Counted from the first letter of the stretch, positions 1-9,943 are shown. The stretch is DNA of 64,000 nucleotides from Xanthomarina sp. F2636L (GCF_026410195.1 NZ_JAPMLM010000069.1:310001-374000), one strand, 5' to 3'. The notes: generated by a model from the letters alone, not told the origin. Made by a program: numbers and translations.

Positions 1-1
1 A

Positions 2-3000
2 CTAAACTGGTACAATATTGATCCAATTTTCTATGGTAATCGAAGTCCTGATGGTATTACAGACGATGATATTTCAGATTTATACACCAGTCGTGTTTTT
101 ATCGAAGAATTATTTCCTAATCAAGATATTGCTCAAGGACAAACAACCGTTGTTAATACTTTAGATTTAGCTTTTTATCCTACAGAAAGAGGACCTTATA
201 ATTTCCAAACTACCAATGTAGATATTAGTAATAATACTTTATTAGATCCACAAAGAAGTTGGGCTGGAATTACAAGAGCATTAACATCTACAGATTTTGA
301 GCAATCAAACGTAGAGTATATTGAATTCTGGTTACAAGACCCATTTCAAGAAAATACTTCAAACCCTGGTGGAAAACTAGTATTTAACCTTGGAAATATT
401 TCTGAAGATGTTGTTAAAGATGGTAGAAAAATATATGAAAATGGATTGCCACCAGATGGAAATGTTATTGGTGTGTTGCCAACCTCTCCTTCTTGGGAAA
501 CGGTCTATCCTCAAAACCAGTCTTTAATTTATGCTTTCGATACAACAGGAGATCAACGAGCAAATCAAGACGTAGGTTTTGATGGTTATAATGATGCTGA
601 AGAAGCGCTAATATTTTCAGATTATGCATCTTTGCCAGATCCTTCCAATGATAATTACGAATATTTTTTAAGCGCAGAAGGTGATATTTTTGATCGCTAT
701 AAGCGTTATAATGGACTAGAAGGAAACTCTCCTGATGAGTTTTCAGACACCAATAGAGGGTCTACAACTCAACCAGATGTAGAAGATATAAATCGTGATA
801 ACACAATGAATACCATAGATAGTTATTACGAATACGAATTAGATTTAACACCAGGAACTTTAAATATTAATAACCCATTTATTGTTGACATTAAAGAAGA
901 CGAGGTTAGAACATTGCCTAATGGCCAAACCGTAACACCACGTTGGATTCAGTTTAGAATTCCAGTAGAAGATTATACAGGAGCCATTGGAGGTATTTCA
1001 GATCTTAGATCTATTCGTTTTTCACGTATGTATTTAAAAGAGTTTTCTGAAAAAACTGTTTTCCGTTTTGGAACCTTAGATTTGGTTAGAAGCGATTGGA
1101 GAAGATACAACCTAACATTAGATGAAGACGGAGGAGACCCGGCTTTAGATGATACAGAATTTAGCGTTGGAATTATTGGAACTATAGAAAACGATGGTAT
1201 TTATATTTCACCTCCAGGAGTAGATCCAGAAGAGTTTTATAATAATAATACAGTGATTCGTCAGAATGAGCAATCTCTAGTATTAGACGTATGCGATTTA
1301 GAATCTCATGATGCCAGAGCCGTTTATAAAAATATTAATATAGACATGCGTCAGTACAAGCGTTTAAGAATGTTTATGCATGCTCAGGAAGGTGATATTT
1401 CAGGACTACAAGATGAAGATTTAGTTGGTTTTATTAGAATGGGTAACGATTTAACCCAGAACTACTACCAAATAGAAGTGCCATTAAAAGTAAGCGATGG
1501 AACAACCAGAGAGTTATTATGGCCTGAAGAAAACGAAATTAACTTAGCGTTAGAATTACTACAGAATATAAAATCTGAAGGAATAAGTAATGGAACCTTA
1601 GGCAATACAACACCAACATTTTATGATGTTATCGACGATGTATTAAGTGAAAACCCAGTGCCAGAATATTCTCCCTACACTTTAGGACAACAGCGTATCG
1701 CCATTATTGGTAATCCAAATTTTGGGGATATTAGAACCTTAATGGTTGGAGTTAAAAATGCATCTGGAGTAGATAAATGTGGAGAGTTATGGTTTAACGA
1801 ATTACGTTTATCAGACATGGATAACGAAGGAGGTTGGGCAGCTATTTTAACCGTAGATACCAACTTTGCCGATTTTGCTAATGTAAGTGCCACAGGAAGA
1901 AAAAGTACTACAGGGTTTGGATCTATAGAACAAGGGCCTAATCAAAGAAGTCGTGAGGATGTAGAACAATACGATGTAGTAACTAATGTCAATGTTGGAC
2001 AATTATTACCTCCAAAATGGGGAATTCAAATTCCATTTAATTATGGACAGGGTGAAGAGTTAATTACTCCTAAGTACGATCAATATTATAAGGATTTAAC
2101 TCTAGAATCTAGACTTGAAGCAGCAGATACAGACGACGAAAAAGAGGTAATAAGAGAACAGTCAGAAAATTATACCAAACGTAAGAGTATAAACTTTATA
2201 GGGGTTAGAAAAATAAAAACCAACGATTCAAAACCTCGTTTTTACGATGTAGAAAACCTGACCTTTAATTATTCTTACAATAAAATTAAACATAGAGATT
2301 TTGAAATAGAAAATTCAATCGATCAAACCGTAAGAACAGGAGTAAATTATGCCTACAATTTTCAACCTGTTTCTATAGAACCATTTAAAAAGAATGACTC
2401 CTTATTTAATGGAGAGTATTGGAAATTATTAAAAGATTTTAATTTTAATCCCTTACCTTCTATGTTTACTGTTAATACAAATATTAACCGTCAGTTCAAT
2501 CAACAAAAATTTAGAGAAATAGAATTAACAGGGAATAATATTGGTTTAGATGAATTTTATAGAAGAAATTACACCTTCGATTATGAATATTCAATCAATT
2601 ATAATTTAACAAAATCACTTCAACTAAACTTAACGGCTTCTAACCATAATATTGTAAGAAACTATTTTAAAGACAATATTATAAATGGAGAACAAGACCC
2701 TAGTTTAGGTGTTTGGGATGGCTTTTTTGATTTTGGTGATCCAAACAGGCAATTTCAACAGCTAGCTGTAAATTATGATATTCCAATAGATAAAATTCCA
2801 ACCTTTAGCTTTATTGATGCAACTTACTCTTATAGTGGAGATTTCCAATGGCAAAAGGGATCAGATTTATTTGGAGATTTAGAAATAGATGGACAGACTT
2901 ACGATTTAGGAAATACAGTGTCTAACGCAAACAGACATAATATTAATACCACGTTAAATATGAATAAGTTCTATAATTATATAGGACTTAAAAAGAAAAC

Positions 3001-4459
3001 CATTAGAAAGTCGCCAACTCCAGCCTCCAGACCTGGAAGTGGAGCAACGCCTGAAAGTGGCTCAGATGCAAAACCTGCAAAAGCTAAAAATGGCGGACAG
3101 AAATTAGCCAATGTTGGAATAGATATTTTAACAAGTGTTAAAAGAATACAGGTTAATTATTCTGAAACTAATGGAACATATTTACCAGGATATTTAAGGA
3201 CTCCAGGGTTTATTGGAACCATGAAACCTACTGTTGGCTTTACCTTTGGTAGCCAAAGAGATGTAAGACATTTAGCAGCTAAAAATGGATGGTTAACCCT
3301 TTATCAAGATTTTAATGAACAATATTCTGCCGTTAGAACCCAGCAACTCGATTATTCGGTAAATATAGAACCTCTTAACGATTTAAAAATCGATTTAGTT
3401 GCTAATAGAATGTATGCTGAAAACTATACTGAAAACTATAAAATTAACGATTATGGGAATGGTTTAGAATACGAATCTTTAACCCCAAACACCTTTGGTA
3501 ACTATAGTATTTCTACCATATTAATTAGTACAGCTTTTAGTAAAAGTGATGAAACCCAATCTGCAGTTTTTGACGATTTTAGATCCAATAGATTAAAAGT
3601 AGCAAATAGACTGGCCGAAGAACATTATGGAAATTCTAGTTATCCTCTAGATTCAGAAGGATATCCTGTAGGTTTTGGAAAAAACAGCCAATCAGTATTA
3701 TTGCCGTCTTTCTTGTCGGCATATTCAGGAAAAGATGCAGGAGGTATTTCCTTATCTGCTATAAAAGATTTCCCAATTCCAAACTGGGATATTAAATATA
3801 CAGGATTAATGAATTTAAAATGGTTTAGAAAAAACTTTAAAAGGTTCTCATTAATTCATGGATATCGAGCTTCTTACACTATTAATCAATTTAGATCTAA
3901 CTTAGATTATGATCCATTGGATCCAGAAGCATTAAATCAAGGAGGGAACTTTAAAAACGAAACTATCTACAGTAATATTAACTTAACAGAAATGTTTAGT
4001 CCGTTGGTTCGTATCGATATGGAAATGAAAAATTCTGTAAAAATCCTGGCGGAAATTAAAAAAGACCGACTACTTTCTTTAAGTTTTGACAATAATTTAA
4101 TGACTGAGATTCAAGGAAACGAATACATTATTGGCTTAGGTTATAGAATTAAAGACGTTAGGATTAAATCGAAATTAGCAGGACCTACAAAAAGAATTGT
4201 AAGTGATTTAAATTTCAAAGCCGATTTATCATATAGAAGAAACGAAACTATTATTAGATATTTAGACGTAGTAAACAATCAAATAACTTCTGGTCAAACG
4301 GTTTGGTCAGGAAAATTCACGGCAGATTATTCATTTAGTAAAAATCTAACAGGAATTTTCTACTTCGATTATATGTTTTCAGAGTACGCTATTTCAACGG
4401 CTTATCCACAAACAACCATTCGTGGAGGACTTACTTTAAGATATAATTTTGGTAATTAA
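2..4459 (+). CDS. sprA: SprA, type IX secretion outer-membrane translocon, 3' part
   Basis: The frame is open from the first bases of the window, so this is the last ~1485 residues of a protein that in this family is usually about 2400 residues long. SprA (Sov in Porphyromonas) forms the very large outer-membrane beta-barrel pore of the type IX secretion system, needed for gliding and secretion of CTD-bearing proteins. Visible are the LNWYNIDPIFY stretch near the window start, GFDGYNDAEEA, long Asn/Tyr-rich amphipathic strand segments, and the barrel-closing end GGLTLRYNFGN. A Pro/Ser/Gly/Lys-rich insert near 3010-3090 looks like a loop. A TTG at 446 could be read as a start but lies well inside the conserved protein. 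gcvH follows after 62 nt with its own promoter. Confidence 0.93.
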   Translation, partial: LNWYNIDPIFYGNRSPDGITDDDISDLYTSRVFIEELFPNQDIAQGQTTVVNTLDLAFYPTERGPYNFQTTNVDISNNTLLDPQRSWAGITRALTSTDFEQSNVEYIEFWLQDPFQENTSNPGGKLVFNLGNISEDVVKDGRKIYENGLPPDGNVIGVLPTSPSWETVYPQNQSLIYAFDTTGDQRANQDVGFDGYNDAEEALIFSDYASLPDPSNDNYEYFLSAEGDIFDRYKRYNGLEGNSPDEFSDTNRGSTTQPDVEDINRDNTMNTIDSYYEYELDLTPGTLNINNPFIVDIKEDEVRTLPNGQTVTPRWIQFRIPVEDYTGAIGGISDLRSIRFSRMYLKEFSEKTVFRFGTLDLVRSDWRRYNLTLDEDGGDPALDDTEFSVGIIGTIENDGIYISPPGVDPEEFYNNNTVIRQNEQSLVLDVCDLESHDARAVYKNINIDMRQYKRLRMFMHAQEGDISGLQDEDLVGFIRMGNDLTQNYYQIEVPLKVSDGTTRELLWPEENEINLALELLQNIKSEGISNGTLGNTTPTFYDVIDDVLSENPVPEYSPYTLGQQRIAIIGNPNFGDIRTLMVGVKNASGVDKCGELWFNELRLSDMDNEGGWAAILTVDTNFADFANVSATGRKSTTGFGSIEQGPNQRSREDVEQYDVVTNVNVGQLLPPKWGIQIPFNYGQGEELITPKYDQYYKDLTLESRLEAADTDDEKEVIREQSENYTKRKSINFIGVRKIKTNDSKPRFYDVENLTFNYSYNKIKHRDFEIENSIDQTVRTGVNYAYNFQPVSIEPFKKNDSLFNGEYWKLLKDFNFNPLPSMFTVNTNINRQFNQQKFREIELTGNNIGLDEFYRRNYTFDYEYSINYNLTKSLQLNLTASNHNIVRNYFKDNIINGEQDPSLGVWDGFFDFGDPNRQFQQLAVNYDIPIDKIPTFSFIDATYSYSGDFQWQKGSDLFGDLEIDGQTYDLGNTVSNANRHNINTTLNMNKFYNYIGLKKKTIRKSPTPASRPGSGATPESGSDAKPAKAKNGGQKLANVGIDILTSVKRIQVNYSETNGTYLPGYLRTPGFIGTMKPTVGFTFGSQRDVRHLAAKNGWLTLYQDFNEQYSAVRTQQLDYSVNIEPLNDLKIDLVANRMYAENYTENYKINDYGNGLEYESLTPNTFGNYSISTILISTAFSKSDETQSAVFDDFRSNRLKVANRLAEEHYGNSSYPLDSEGYPVGFGKNSQSVLLPSFLSAYSGKDAGGISLSAIKDFPIPNWDIKYTGLMNLKWFRKNFKRFSLIHGYRASYTINQFRSNLDYDPLDPEALNQGGNFKNETIYSNINLTEMFSPLVRIDMEMKNSVKILAEIKKDRLLSLSFDNNLMTEIQGNEYIIGLGYRIKDVRIKSKLAGPTKRIVSDLNFKADLSYRRNETIIRYLDVVNNQITSGQTVWSGKFTADYSFSKNLTGIFYFDYMFSEYAISTAYPQTTIRGGLTLRYNFGN

Positions 4460-4468
4460 TGAAATCTA

Positions 4469-4500
4469 TTTGATATTATAATTTTGAATAAATACATTTG
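4469..4500 (+). promoter_or_regulatory. Bacteroidota sigma-A promoter for gcvH
   Basis: TTTG at 4469-4472, a 20-nt spacer, then TACATTTG at 4493-4500 matches the Bacteroidota consensus (-33 TTTG, -7 TAnnTTTG). It ends 21 nt before the gcvH ATG, giving a short leader. Confidence 0.75.
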
Positions 4501-4521
4501 CGAAAATAAATACAATATAAA

Positions 4522-4902
4522 ATGAATATTCCATCAAATTTAAAGTACACAAAAGACCACGAGTGGATTAAGATAGAAGGAGATGTAGCTACAATTGGTA
4601 TCACAGATTTTGCTCAAAGCGAATTAGGAGATATTGTATATGTAGAAGTTGAAACTGTTGACGAAACTCTAGATGCTGAAGAAATTTTTGGTACAGTAGA
4701 AGCTGTAAAAACGGTTTCAGATTTATTTTTACCTCTTTCTGGAGAAATTATCGAATTTAACGAATCTCTTGAAGACGAACCAGAAAAAGTAAATAGCGAT
4801 CCTTATGGAGAAGGCTGGATGATTAAATTAAAATGTTCAGATATGTCTCAAGTAGATGGTTTAATGTCGGCAGATGCTTACAAAGAATTAATTGGTGCTT
4901 AA
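4522..4902 (+). CDS. gcvH: Glycine cleavage system H protein
   Basis: This 126-residue lipoyl carrier shuttles the aminomethyl group of glycine between the P, T and L proteins of the cytosolic glycine cleavage system. The length is normal for the family. The lipoylation segment [18 protein letters not shown] is intact, with the acceptor lysine at residue 63; the N-terminal KYTKDHEWI and the C-terminal [11 protein letters not shown] are also family hallmarks. The ATG at 4522 sits just after a clear promoter. The P, T and L genes are not in this window. The stop overlaps the start region of the VanZ-like gene, so the two are probably co-transcribed. Confidence 0.97.
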   Translation: MNIPSNLKYTKDHEWIKIEGDVATIGITDFAQSELGDIVYVEVETVDETLDAEEIFGTVEAVKTVSDLFLPLSGEIIEFNESLEDEPEKVNSDPYGEGWMIKLKCSDMSQVDGLMSADAYKELIGA

Positions 4903-5275
4903 AAAAAATGCTTTATTAATTTCGCTATCCTACACCATAGCTTTGCTATTGTTAAGTTTAGTGAAATTAGATTTAGAATCTGTAGAAGATATTGTTCCAT
5001 CATTTAGTGATAAAATATTTCATTTTTTAGCTTATGCCTTGTTTGCATGGCTTTGGTTTAACTCATTCTATTTCAAATTTAATTTAAGTAAAAGCAAGAG
5101 TATTTTAAGGAGTGTTCTCCTTTCAGTAGGTTTTGGTATAATTATTGAAGTATTGCAATTGCTATTAACAACATCCAGAAGTTTCGATATGTTAGACATA
5201 TTAGCAAACACACTAGGTGTTTTATTTGCAGCTATTTTAATAAATAACAAAATTATTATAGACGTTAAAAAATAA
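4895..5275 (+). CDS. VanZ-like family membrane protein
   Basis: A small hydrophobic protein of about 126 residues with four predicted membrane helices (near 5-22, 38-55, 68-88, 98-118), of the VanZ-like family; the pattern [16 protein letters not shown] and the [12 protein letters not shown] stretch are typical. The biochemical role of these short VanZ-like proteins in Bacteroidota is unknown. There is no ATG: the start is GTG at 4895 or TTG at 4892, both overlapping the gcvH stop by a few bases, which suggests translational coupling. gcvH-vanZ-tonB order is common in Flavobacteriaceae as I remember it. Confidence 0.8.
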   Translation: MLKKNALLISLSYTIALLLLSLVKLDLESVEDIVPSFSDKIFHFLAYALFAWLWFNSFYFKFNLSKSKSILRSVLLSVGFGIIIEVLQLLLTTSRSFDMLDILANTLGVLFAAILINNKIIIDVKK

Positions 5276-5335
5276 TAATCGTTTGCTTTATTGCCAAATA
5301 AATGGTTATTTTAGCATTCAGGAAAATTAAAAATC

Positions 5336-6055
5336 ATGGAACAAAAGAAAAATCCTAAAGCAAATGTAAGCCGTAATAGCTCACTATTCTTTGCTGTTGG
5401 TTTAGCATTAATGTTATTTGTAACTTATCAGACTATTAATTATAAGACGTATGATAAAGAAGCAATAGACATTGGTCAATTAAATCTTGATGAAGAATTA
5501 GAAGAAGAAATTCCAATTACAGAACAATTGCAAACACCTCCACCACCTCCACCACCTCCTGCTGCTCCTGAAGTGATTGAAGTGGTTGAAGATGAAGAAG
5601 AGGTTGAAGAAACTGTTATCGAATCTACAGAAACAAGTCAAGAAGAAGAGATTGTTGAGGTAGAAGAGGTAGAAGTAGAAGAGGTAGAAGAAGATATTGA
5701 AGTTCCTTTTGCAGTTATTGAAAACGTTCCAGTATTTCCAGGATGCGAAAGTGGGAACAACGAAGCTAAAAAAGCTTGTATGAACGAAAAGCTGCAAAAG
5801 TTTATTCAGAAAAAATTCAACACAGACCTAGCTGGAGATTTAGGATTAAGCGGTATTCAAAAAATTAGCGTGTTCTTTAAAATTGATAAAACTGGTGAAA
5901 TTGTAGATATTAAAGCAAGAGCGCCACATCCAAGATTAGAGCAAGAAGCTATAAGGGTAGTTAGCTTATTACCACAAATGAAACCAGGAAAACAACGTGG
6001 AAAAGCAGTAAGAGTACCTTATTACTTACCGATAAAATTCCAAGTACAAAATTAA
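5336..6055 (+). CDS. TonB family energy transducer
   Basis: This 239-residue protein couples the inner-membrane proton gradient to outer-membrane receptors. It has a cytoplasmic N-terminus, one membrane helix (about residues 16-31), a proline run (68-75), a long Glu/Val-rich periplasmic spacer (about 78-125) and a C-terminal TonB domain (about 130-239) beginning VPVFPGCE and containing the second cysteine (KKACMNEKL) usual in Bacteroidota homologues. The domain ends in the PYYLPIKFQV strand. No exbB/exbD lies beside it. An imperfect promoter (TTTG 5282, TATTTTAG 5307) may lie upstream. A rho-independent terminator follows. The next gene begins with a domain resembling this one's C-terminus. 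Confidence 0.93.
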   Translation: MEQKKNPKANVSRNSSLFFAVGLALMLFVTYQTINYKTYDKEAIDIGQLNLDEELEEEIPITEQLQTPPPPPPPPAAPEVIEVVEDEEEVEETVIESTETSQEEEIVEVEEVEVEEVEEDIEVPFAVIENVPVFPGCESGNNEAKKACMNEKLQKFIQKKFNTDLAGDLGLSGIQKISVFFKIDKTGEIVDIKARAPHPRLEQEAIRVVSLLPQMKPGKQRGKAVRVPYYLPIKFQVQN

Positions 6056-6080
6056 GAATTTAGTGTCTTAAATTATATAA

Positions 6081-6118
6081 AATCCCGTTACAAGAACTGT
6101 AACGGGATTTCTTTTTTT
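6081..6118 (+). terminator. Rho-independent terminator after tonB
   Basis: An 11-bp perfect stem (6081-6091 with 6099-6109), GC-rich in its core CCCGTTAC, a 7-nt loop, and a T-run at 6112-6118. Confidence 0.9.
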
Positions 6119-6171
6119 CATATCATCATTATTAAAAAAATAGTATCTTTCAACGCAAATTAATCTTACAT

Positions 6172-8292
6172 ATGGATATGAAGAAGTTCTTCGTAATTGT
6201 TTTTTTATTCTTTCAAGTACATGTCTATGCTCAAAACGACTTTCTATACGAAAAGCCACCTGTCTTTTCAGAATGCGAATCCGTCGATTTAGAACTCTTA
6301 CAAAAGTGTTTTGATAACCAGATTTTTAATCAGGTCTTTAATAATTTTAAAGTCCCTCAAGAGGTGACAGAAGAAAACTATAAAGGGGATGTAGTCGTGC
6401 TCTTTGAAGTAAGTAAAGAAGGTGATTTCCGAGTTATTTATGTGGATGCTACATATCAAGAATTAAAAGAAGAAGCCAAACGTGTTTTTGGAGAACTTCC
6501 AAAAATAAAACCAGGTACATATAATGGAAAACCAACTTACAAACAATATTCCATAGCCATTAAAATTCCTTTAGTAAATCAAGCAGTTGCTACAAAAGAT
6601 TTATTAAAAGATGAAGATCTGGATATAGATAAAGAATTAACTGAGTTAGAAAATGCTGCCAAAAAAGAATATGATAGTGTAAACATGAAGTTGGTACCTT
6701 TTTCAAATAAAGAATATAAAAGTCAATTAAATATACCTTTCACACATAATAATTATGCCAAGTTCGATAGAAGTGTCAATTTAGTTGGTACTAATAGTCA
6801 TACAGCATCTAAACCTTATATGTACGAGGATGTTTCCGTTTACTACAACTTTCAAGCAGAAATAGACAGTTTAGCAAAAGACACAAAAACCTTTGCTGGA
6901 AGAAAGCTTTGGAATGAAAGATTGGTAAGAGTAGAAGGAAAGGATTATTGGTTTACAATCGACCCAATTTTCGATTTTGAGGTAGGGAAAGATACCGAAG
7001 CAGATTTTTCAAGCACCTATAATAACACTAGAGGGGTTAATATTCAAGGAGGTTTCGGAAAGAAATTTAGTTTTTACACGTCTTTTTTTGAAAGCCAAGG
7101 TCGTTTTGCGCAATATTACAATCAATATGCAGAATCTATTAAAGCTGCAGATGAAGCTGCTATAATTCCAGGGCGTGGAATAGCAAAAGCATTCAAGAAT
7201 AATGGTTACGATTACCCTGTAGCTGAAGCCTACTTGTCTTATACGCCTTTTAATTTTTTGAATGTACAGTTTGGACATGGTAAAAACTTTATTGGAGATG
7301 GTTACCGTTCGCTATTTATAAGTGATGTGGCTACGCCTCATCCATTTTTAAAATTAAACACCACATTTTGGAAAATAAAATATACAAGTACCTGGATGTG
7401 GTTAAGAGATGTAAGGCCAGAATATGAGGTAGATGGAGCTTACTTTCCAAAATATATGGCAACTCATTTTTTAAGTTGGAATGTCTCAAAAAGATTAAAT
7501 ATCGGCCTGTTTGAATCCGTTATTTGGAATAATGCTAACAATAGGGGCTTCGATATAAATTATTTAAACCCTATTATATTTTTTAGAGCCATAGAATTTG
7601 AAACTGGTCAAGGAGCTGGAAACGCACTCATGGGATTGTCTGGGAAATATAAATTAAATGATAATATGAATGTTTATGGGCAATTTATATTAGACGAATT
7701 TTCGTTAAGTGATATAACTGGAGGAGAAAAAAGTTGGAAGAATAAATTTGGCTACCAACTTGGATTTAAGTACTACAACGCTTTTAAAGTGAAGAATTTA
7801 ATGCTTCAAACAGAATATAACAGAGTAAGACCGTATACCTATTCGCATAACACCACTGTATTAAATTATGGTCATAGCAATCAATCTATGGCGCATCTTT
7901 GGGGCTCAAATTTTAGTGAGTTTATTCTTATTGGGCGTTACCATTACAAGCGTTGGTTTGGAAATGCTAAAATGGTTATGGGTACCAGAGGGTTAGATTT
8001 TAATGATGGTACCGATAACTATAGTTATGGAGGAGATATCTATAGAAATTATAACGAAAGACCTTTTGATAATGGCGTTAAAGTTGGTCAAGGAAATAAA
8101 ACCAATACATTCTTTACAAATCTGCAAGTAGGTTATGTAATTAATCCGGCAACCAATCTGAAAATTTTTACAGATGTTACCTTCAGAGATTTTAATCCCG
8201 AAGCCCAAACAATGAATACTCTAGATAGTAATACGCTTTGGTTTAATATAGGAATTAGAACAGACCTATTTAATTGGTATTTTGATTTGTAG
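6172..8292 (+). CDS. RemB-like surface protein with N-terminal TonB-C-like domain
   Basis: A 706-residue exported protein. Residues 1-20 are a signal peptide ending VYAQ. Residues ~27-135 resemble a TonB C-terminal domain (PPVFSECE with a second Cys in LLQKCFDNQ, then KIKPGTYNGK and IAIKIPL). The rest (~180-706) is rich in Tyr/Phe/Asn with alternating strand pattern and reads as an outer-membrane barrel of the Wzi-like group, resembling the protein called gliding motility protein RemB in Flavobacterium. RemB is a mobile cell-surface protein linked to gliding. Barrel length and a final aromatic residue region (WYFDL) fit. ATG 6172 is used; ATG 6178 is equally possible. The gene stands alone after the tonB terminator. 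Confidence 0.68.
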   Translation: MDMKKFFVIVFLFFQVHVYAQNDFLYEKPPVFSECESVDLELLQKCFDNQIFNQVFNNFKVPQEVTEENYKGDVVVLFEVSKEGDFRVIYVDATYQELKEEAKRVFGELPKIKPGTYNGKPTYKQYSIAIKIPLVNQAVATKDLLKDEDLDIDKELTELENAAKKEYDSVNMKLVPFSNKEYKSQLNIPFTHNNYAKFDRSVNLVGTNSHTASKPYMYEDVSVYYNFQAEIDSLAKDTKTFAGRKLWNERLVRVEGKDYWFTIDPIFDFEVGKDTEADFSSTYNNTRGVNIQGGFGKKFSFYTSFFESQGRFAQYYNQYAESIKAADEAAIIPGRGIAKAFKNNGYDYPVAEAYLSYTPFNFLNVQFGHGKNFIGDGYRSLFISDVATPHPFLKLNTTFWKIKYTSTWMWLRDVRPEYEVDGAYFPKYMATHFLSWNVSKRLNIGLFESVIWNNANNRGFDINYLNPIIFFRAIEFETGQGAGNALMGLSGKYKLNDNMNVYGQFILDEFSLSDITGGEKSWKNKFGYQLGFKYYNAFKVKNLMLQTEYNRVRPYTYSHNTTVLNYGHSNQSMAHLWGSNFSEFILIGRYHYKRWFGNAKMVMGTRGLDFNDGTDNYSYGGDIYRNYNERPFDNGVKVGQGNKTNTFFTNLQVGYVINPATNLKIFTDVTFRDFNPEAQTMNTLDSNTLWFNIGIRTDLFNWYFDL

Positions 8293-8316
8293 AATTAACT
8301 TTTCAAAGTATCTTTG
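8286..8316 (+). promoter_or_regulatory. Bacteroidota sigma-A promoter for the heme/oxidase genes
   Basis: TTTG 8286-8289, exactly 19 nt, TATCTTTG 8309-8316: a full match to the -33/-7 consensus. It overlaps the end of the upstream gene and the TTG at 8314, so that TTG cannot be the real start of ctaB. Confidence 0.8.
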
Positions 8317-8355
8317 CAAACGCAATATAAAGCCTCAGGCAAAGCATTTATTACT

Positions 8356-9249
8356 TTGAGTCAAACAGTCACTTCAACGGTTAAACATTCTATTATTTCA
8401 GATTTTAAGGAAATCACTAAAATCCGTTTATCGGTTAGTGTGGTTTTTTCTTCTTTAGCTGGATATCTTTTAGGTGTTGAAACAGTAGATTATACCACGT
8501 TATTGCTTTTAGCCTTTGGAGGTTACTTTATGGTAGGAGCTTCTAATGCATTTAATCAAATTATTGAAAAAGATTTAGATGCTTTAATGGATCGTACCAA
8601 GAATAGGCCTGTTGCAGCTGGTAGAATGAGCGTTACTATAGCTTTTATTATTGCCTCTATTTTTACTGTTTTAGGAATTGCTATTCTATATAGTATCAAT
8701 CCACAAACAGCCATGTTTGGAGCTATTTCCATATTTCTTTATACCTGTGCTTACACACCTTTAAAAACCAAAACGCCGTTATCTGTTTTTGTTGGAGCCA
8801 TTCCTGGAGCTATTCCATTTATGTTGGGTTGGGTTGCTGCTACAAATAATTTTGGAATCGAGCCTGGAACCTTATTTGCCATTCAGTTTTTCTGGCAATT
8901 CCCTCACTTTTGGGCAATAGGATGGTTTTTATATGACGATTATAAAAAAGGAGGTTTCTTTATGTTGCCTACCGGAAAACAAGATAAAGGTACAGCCGTA
9001 CAAACCATTATGTATACAGTTTGGACTATTTTAGTTTCTATAGTTCCAGCTTTTGGTTTTACTGGGAGTTTATACTTAACGCCAATTTCAGCCATAATTG
9101 TATTTTTGTTAGGATTAGGCATGCTGTATTATGCCATTCAATTATATAAAAAAATGACTGTTTTAGCAGCAAAACAACTTATGTTGGCAAGTGTGTCTTA
9201 CATAACATTGTTGCAAATAGTTTACGTAATAGATAAGTTTATTAGATAA
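8356..9249 (+). CDS. ctaB: Protoheme IX farnesyltransferase (heme O synthase)
   Basis: An integral membrane UbiA-family prenyltransferase that adds a farnesyl group to heme B to make heme O for terminal oxidases. About 297 residues from TTG 8356, with some nine hydrophobic segments. The family signature is clear: NAFNQIIEKDLDALMDRTKNRP (the NxxxD/DxxxD diphosphate site) and a second Asp-rich loop YDDYKKGGFFMLP. No ATG is available; the frame is open up to TTG 8314, but that codon lies in the -7 box of a perfect promoter, so TTG 8356 (followed by SQTVTSTVKHS) is preferred. It leads a run of oxidase genes with a 3-nt gap to the next one. Confidence 0.93.
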   Translation: MSQTVTSTVKHSIISDFKEITKIRLSVSVVFSSLAGYLLGVETVDYTTLLLLAFGGYFMVGASNAFNQIIEKDLDALMDRTKNRPVAAGRMSVTIAFIIASIFTVLGIAILYSINPQTAMFGAISIFLYTCAYTPLKTKTPLSVFVGAIPGAIPFMLGWVAATNNFGIEPGTLFAIQFFWQFPHFWAIGWFLYDDYKKGGFFMLPTGKQDKGTAVQTIMYTVWTILVSIVPAFGFTGSLYLTPISAIIVFLLGLGMLYYAIQLYKKMTVLAAKQLMLASVSYITLLQIVYVIDKFIR

Positions 9250-9252
9250 CAC

Positions 9253-9834
9253 ATGGATTTAACCCAAGGTACATTAGAAGAAAAACACGGCAGAGCTAAA
9301 AAAATGATGCTCTGGTTTGGAATTATATCATTAATCATGTCTTTTGCAGGCTGGACTAGTGCTTTTGTTGTAAGTAGCACCAGGCCAGATTGGCTAAGCG
9401 ATTTCCAATTACCAAACGCTTTTATAATAAGCACAGTTGTAATAATAAGTAGTAGTATCACTTTTATTTTAGCAAAAAAAGCCTTAAAAAACAATCAAAG
9501 ACAACAAACAACTTTTTGGTTGTTTACCACTTTAATTCTTGGAATTGTCTTTATTGCCAGTCAGTTTTTAGGATTTCAACAAATCATCGATTTAGGATAT
9601 AATTTTACTGGACCAACTAGTAATATTACCATGTCTTATATTTATTTAATAGCTGTTGTGCATATTTTACATGTTATTGTAGGACTTATTTGTTTGCTTG
9701 TGGTAATTTATAATCATTTTAAACAAAAGTACCAACCTACAAAAATGTTAGGCATGGAGCTAGCTGCAACCTTTTGGCATTTTATTGATATACTATGGAT
9801 ATATCTCTTTTTGTTTTTGTACTTTGTGAAATAA
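9253..9834 (+). CDS. Heme-copper oxidase subunit III, short form
   Basis: A 193-residue protein with five predicted membrane helices, of the cytochrome c/quinol oxidase subunit III family. It has the family's GWTSAFVVSSTRPDW N-terminal part and the conserved end MELAATFWHFIDILWIYLFLFLYFV, in which Trp-His-Phe-x-Asp is the hallmark. It begins 3 nt after ctaB and is surely co-transcribed. A second, longer subunit III gene follows 143 nt later. Which one pairs with which catalytic subunit cannot be told here, because subunits I and II are outside the window. Confidence 0.92.
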   Translation: MDLTQGTLEEKHGRAKKMMLWFGIISLIMSFAGWTSAFVVSSTRPDWLSDFQLPNAFIISTVVIISSSITFILAKKALKNNQRQQTTFWLFTTLILGIVFIASQFLGFQQIIDLGYNFTGPTSNITMSYIYLIAVVHILHVIVGLICLLVVIYNHFKQKYQPTKMLGMELAATFWHFIDILWIYLFLFLYFVK

Positions 9835-9935
9835 ATACCCTTGCTTTTTAGCAACTTGCCAAGTAAACAGTGGCAAACCTTATTTAGAGTGCTTAAATTT
9901 TAGATGAGTAAATTTCGTTAGAAAGATAAATTGAT

Positions 9936-9943
9936 TATTTTTG
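9936..9943 (+). promoter_or_regulatory. Possible -7 element before the second subunit III gene
   Basis: TATTTTTG fits TAnnTTTG 35 nt before the ATG at 9978; upstream at 9913-9916 only TTTC is present (20-nt spacing). It would allow the longer subunit III and subunit IV genes to be expressed apart from ctaB. Confidence 0.4.

Noticed and set aside
446-4459. sprA starting at TTG 446
   Set aside because: The frame stays open and conserved up to the first bases of the window, so this is an internal codon.
5498-5797. Minus-strand frame opposite the tonB spacer
   Set aside because: A Phe/Tyr/Asn-rich shadow of the Glu-rich linker codons on the plus strand.
8314-9249. ctaB starting at TTG 8314
   Set aside because: The TTG lies inside the -7 box of a perfect promoter, upstream of any transcript start.
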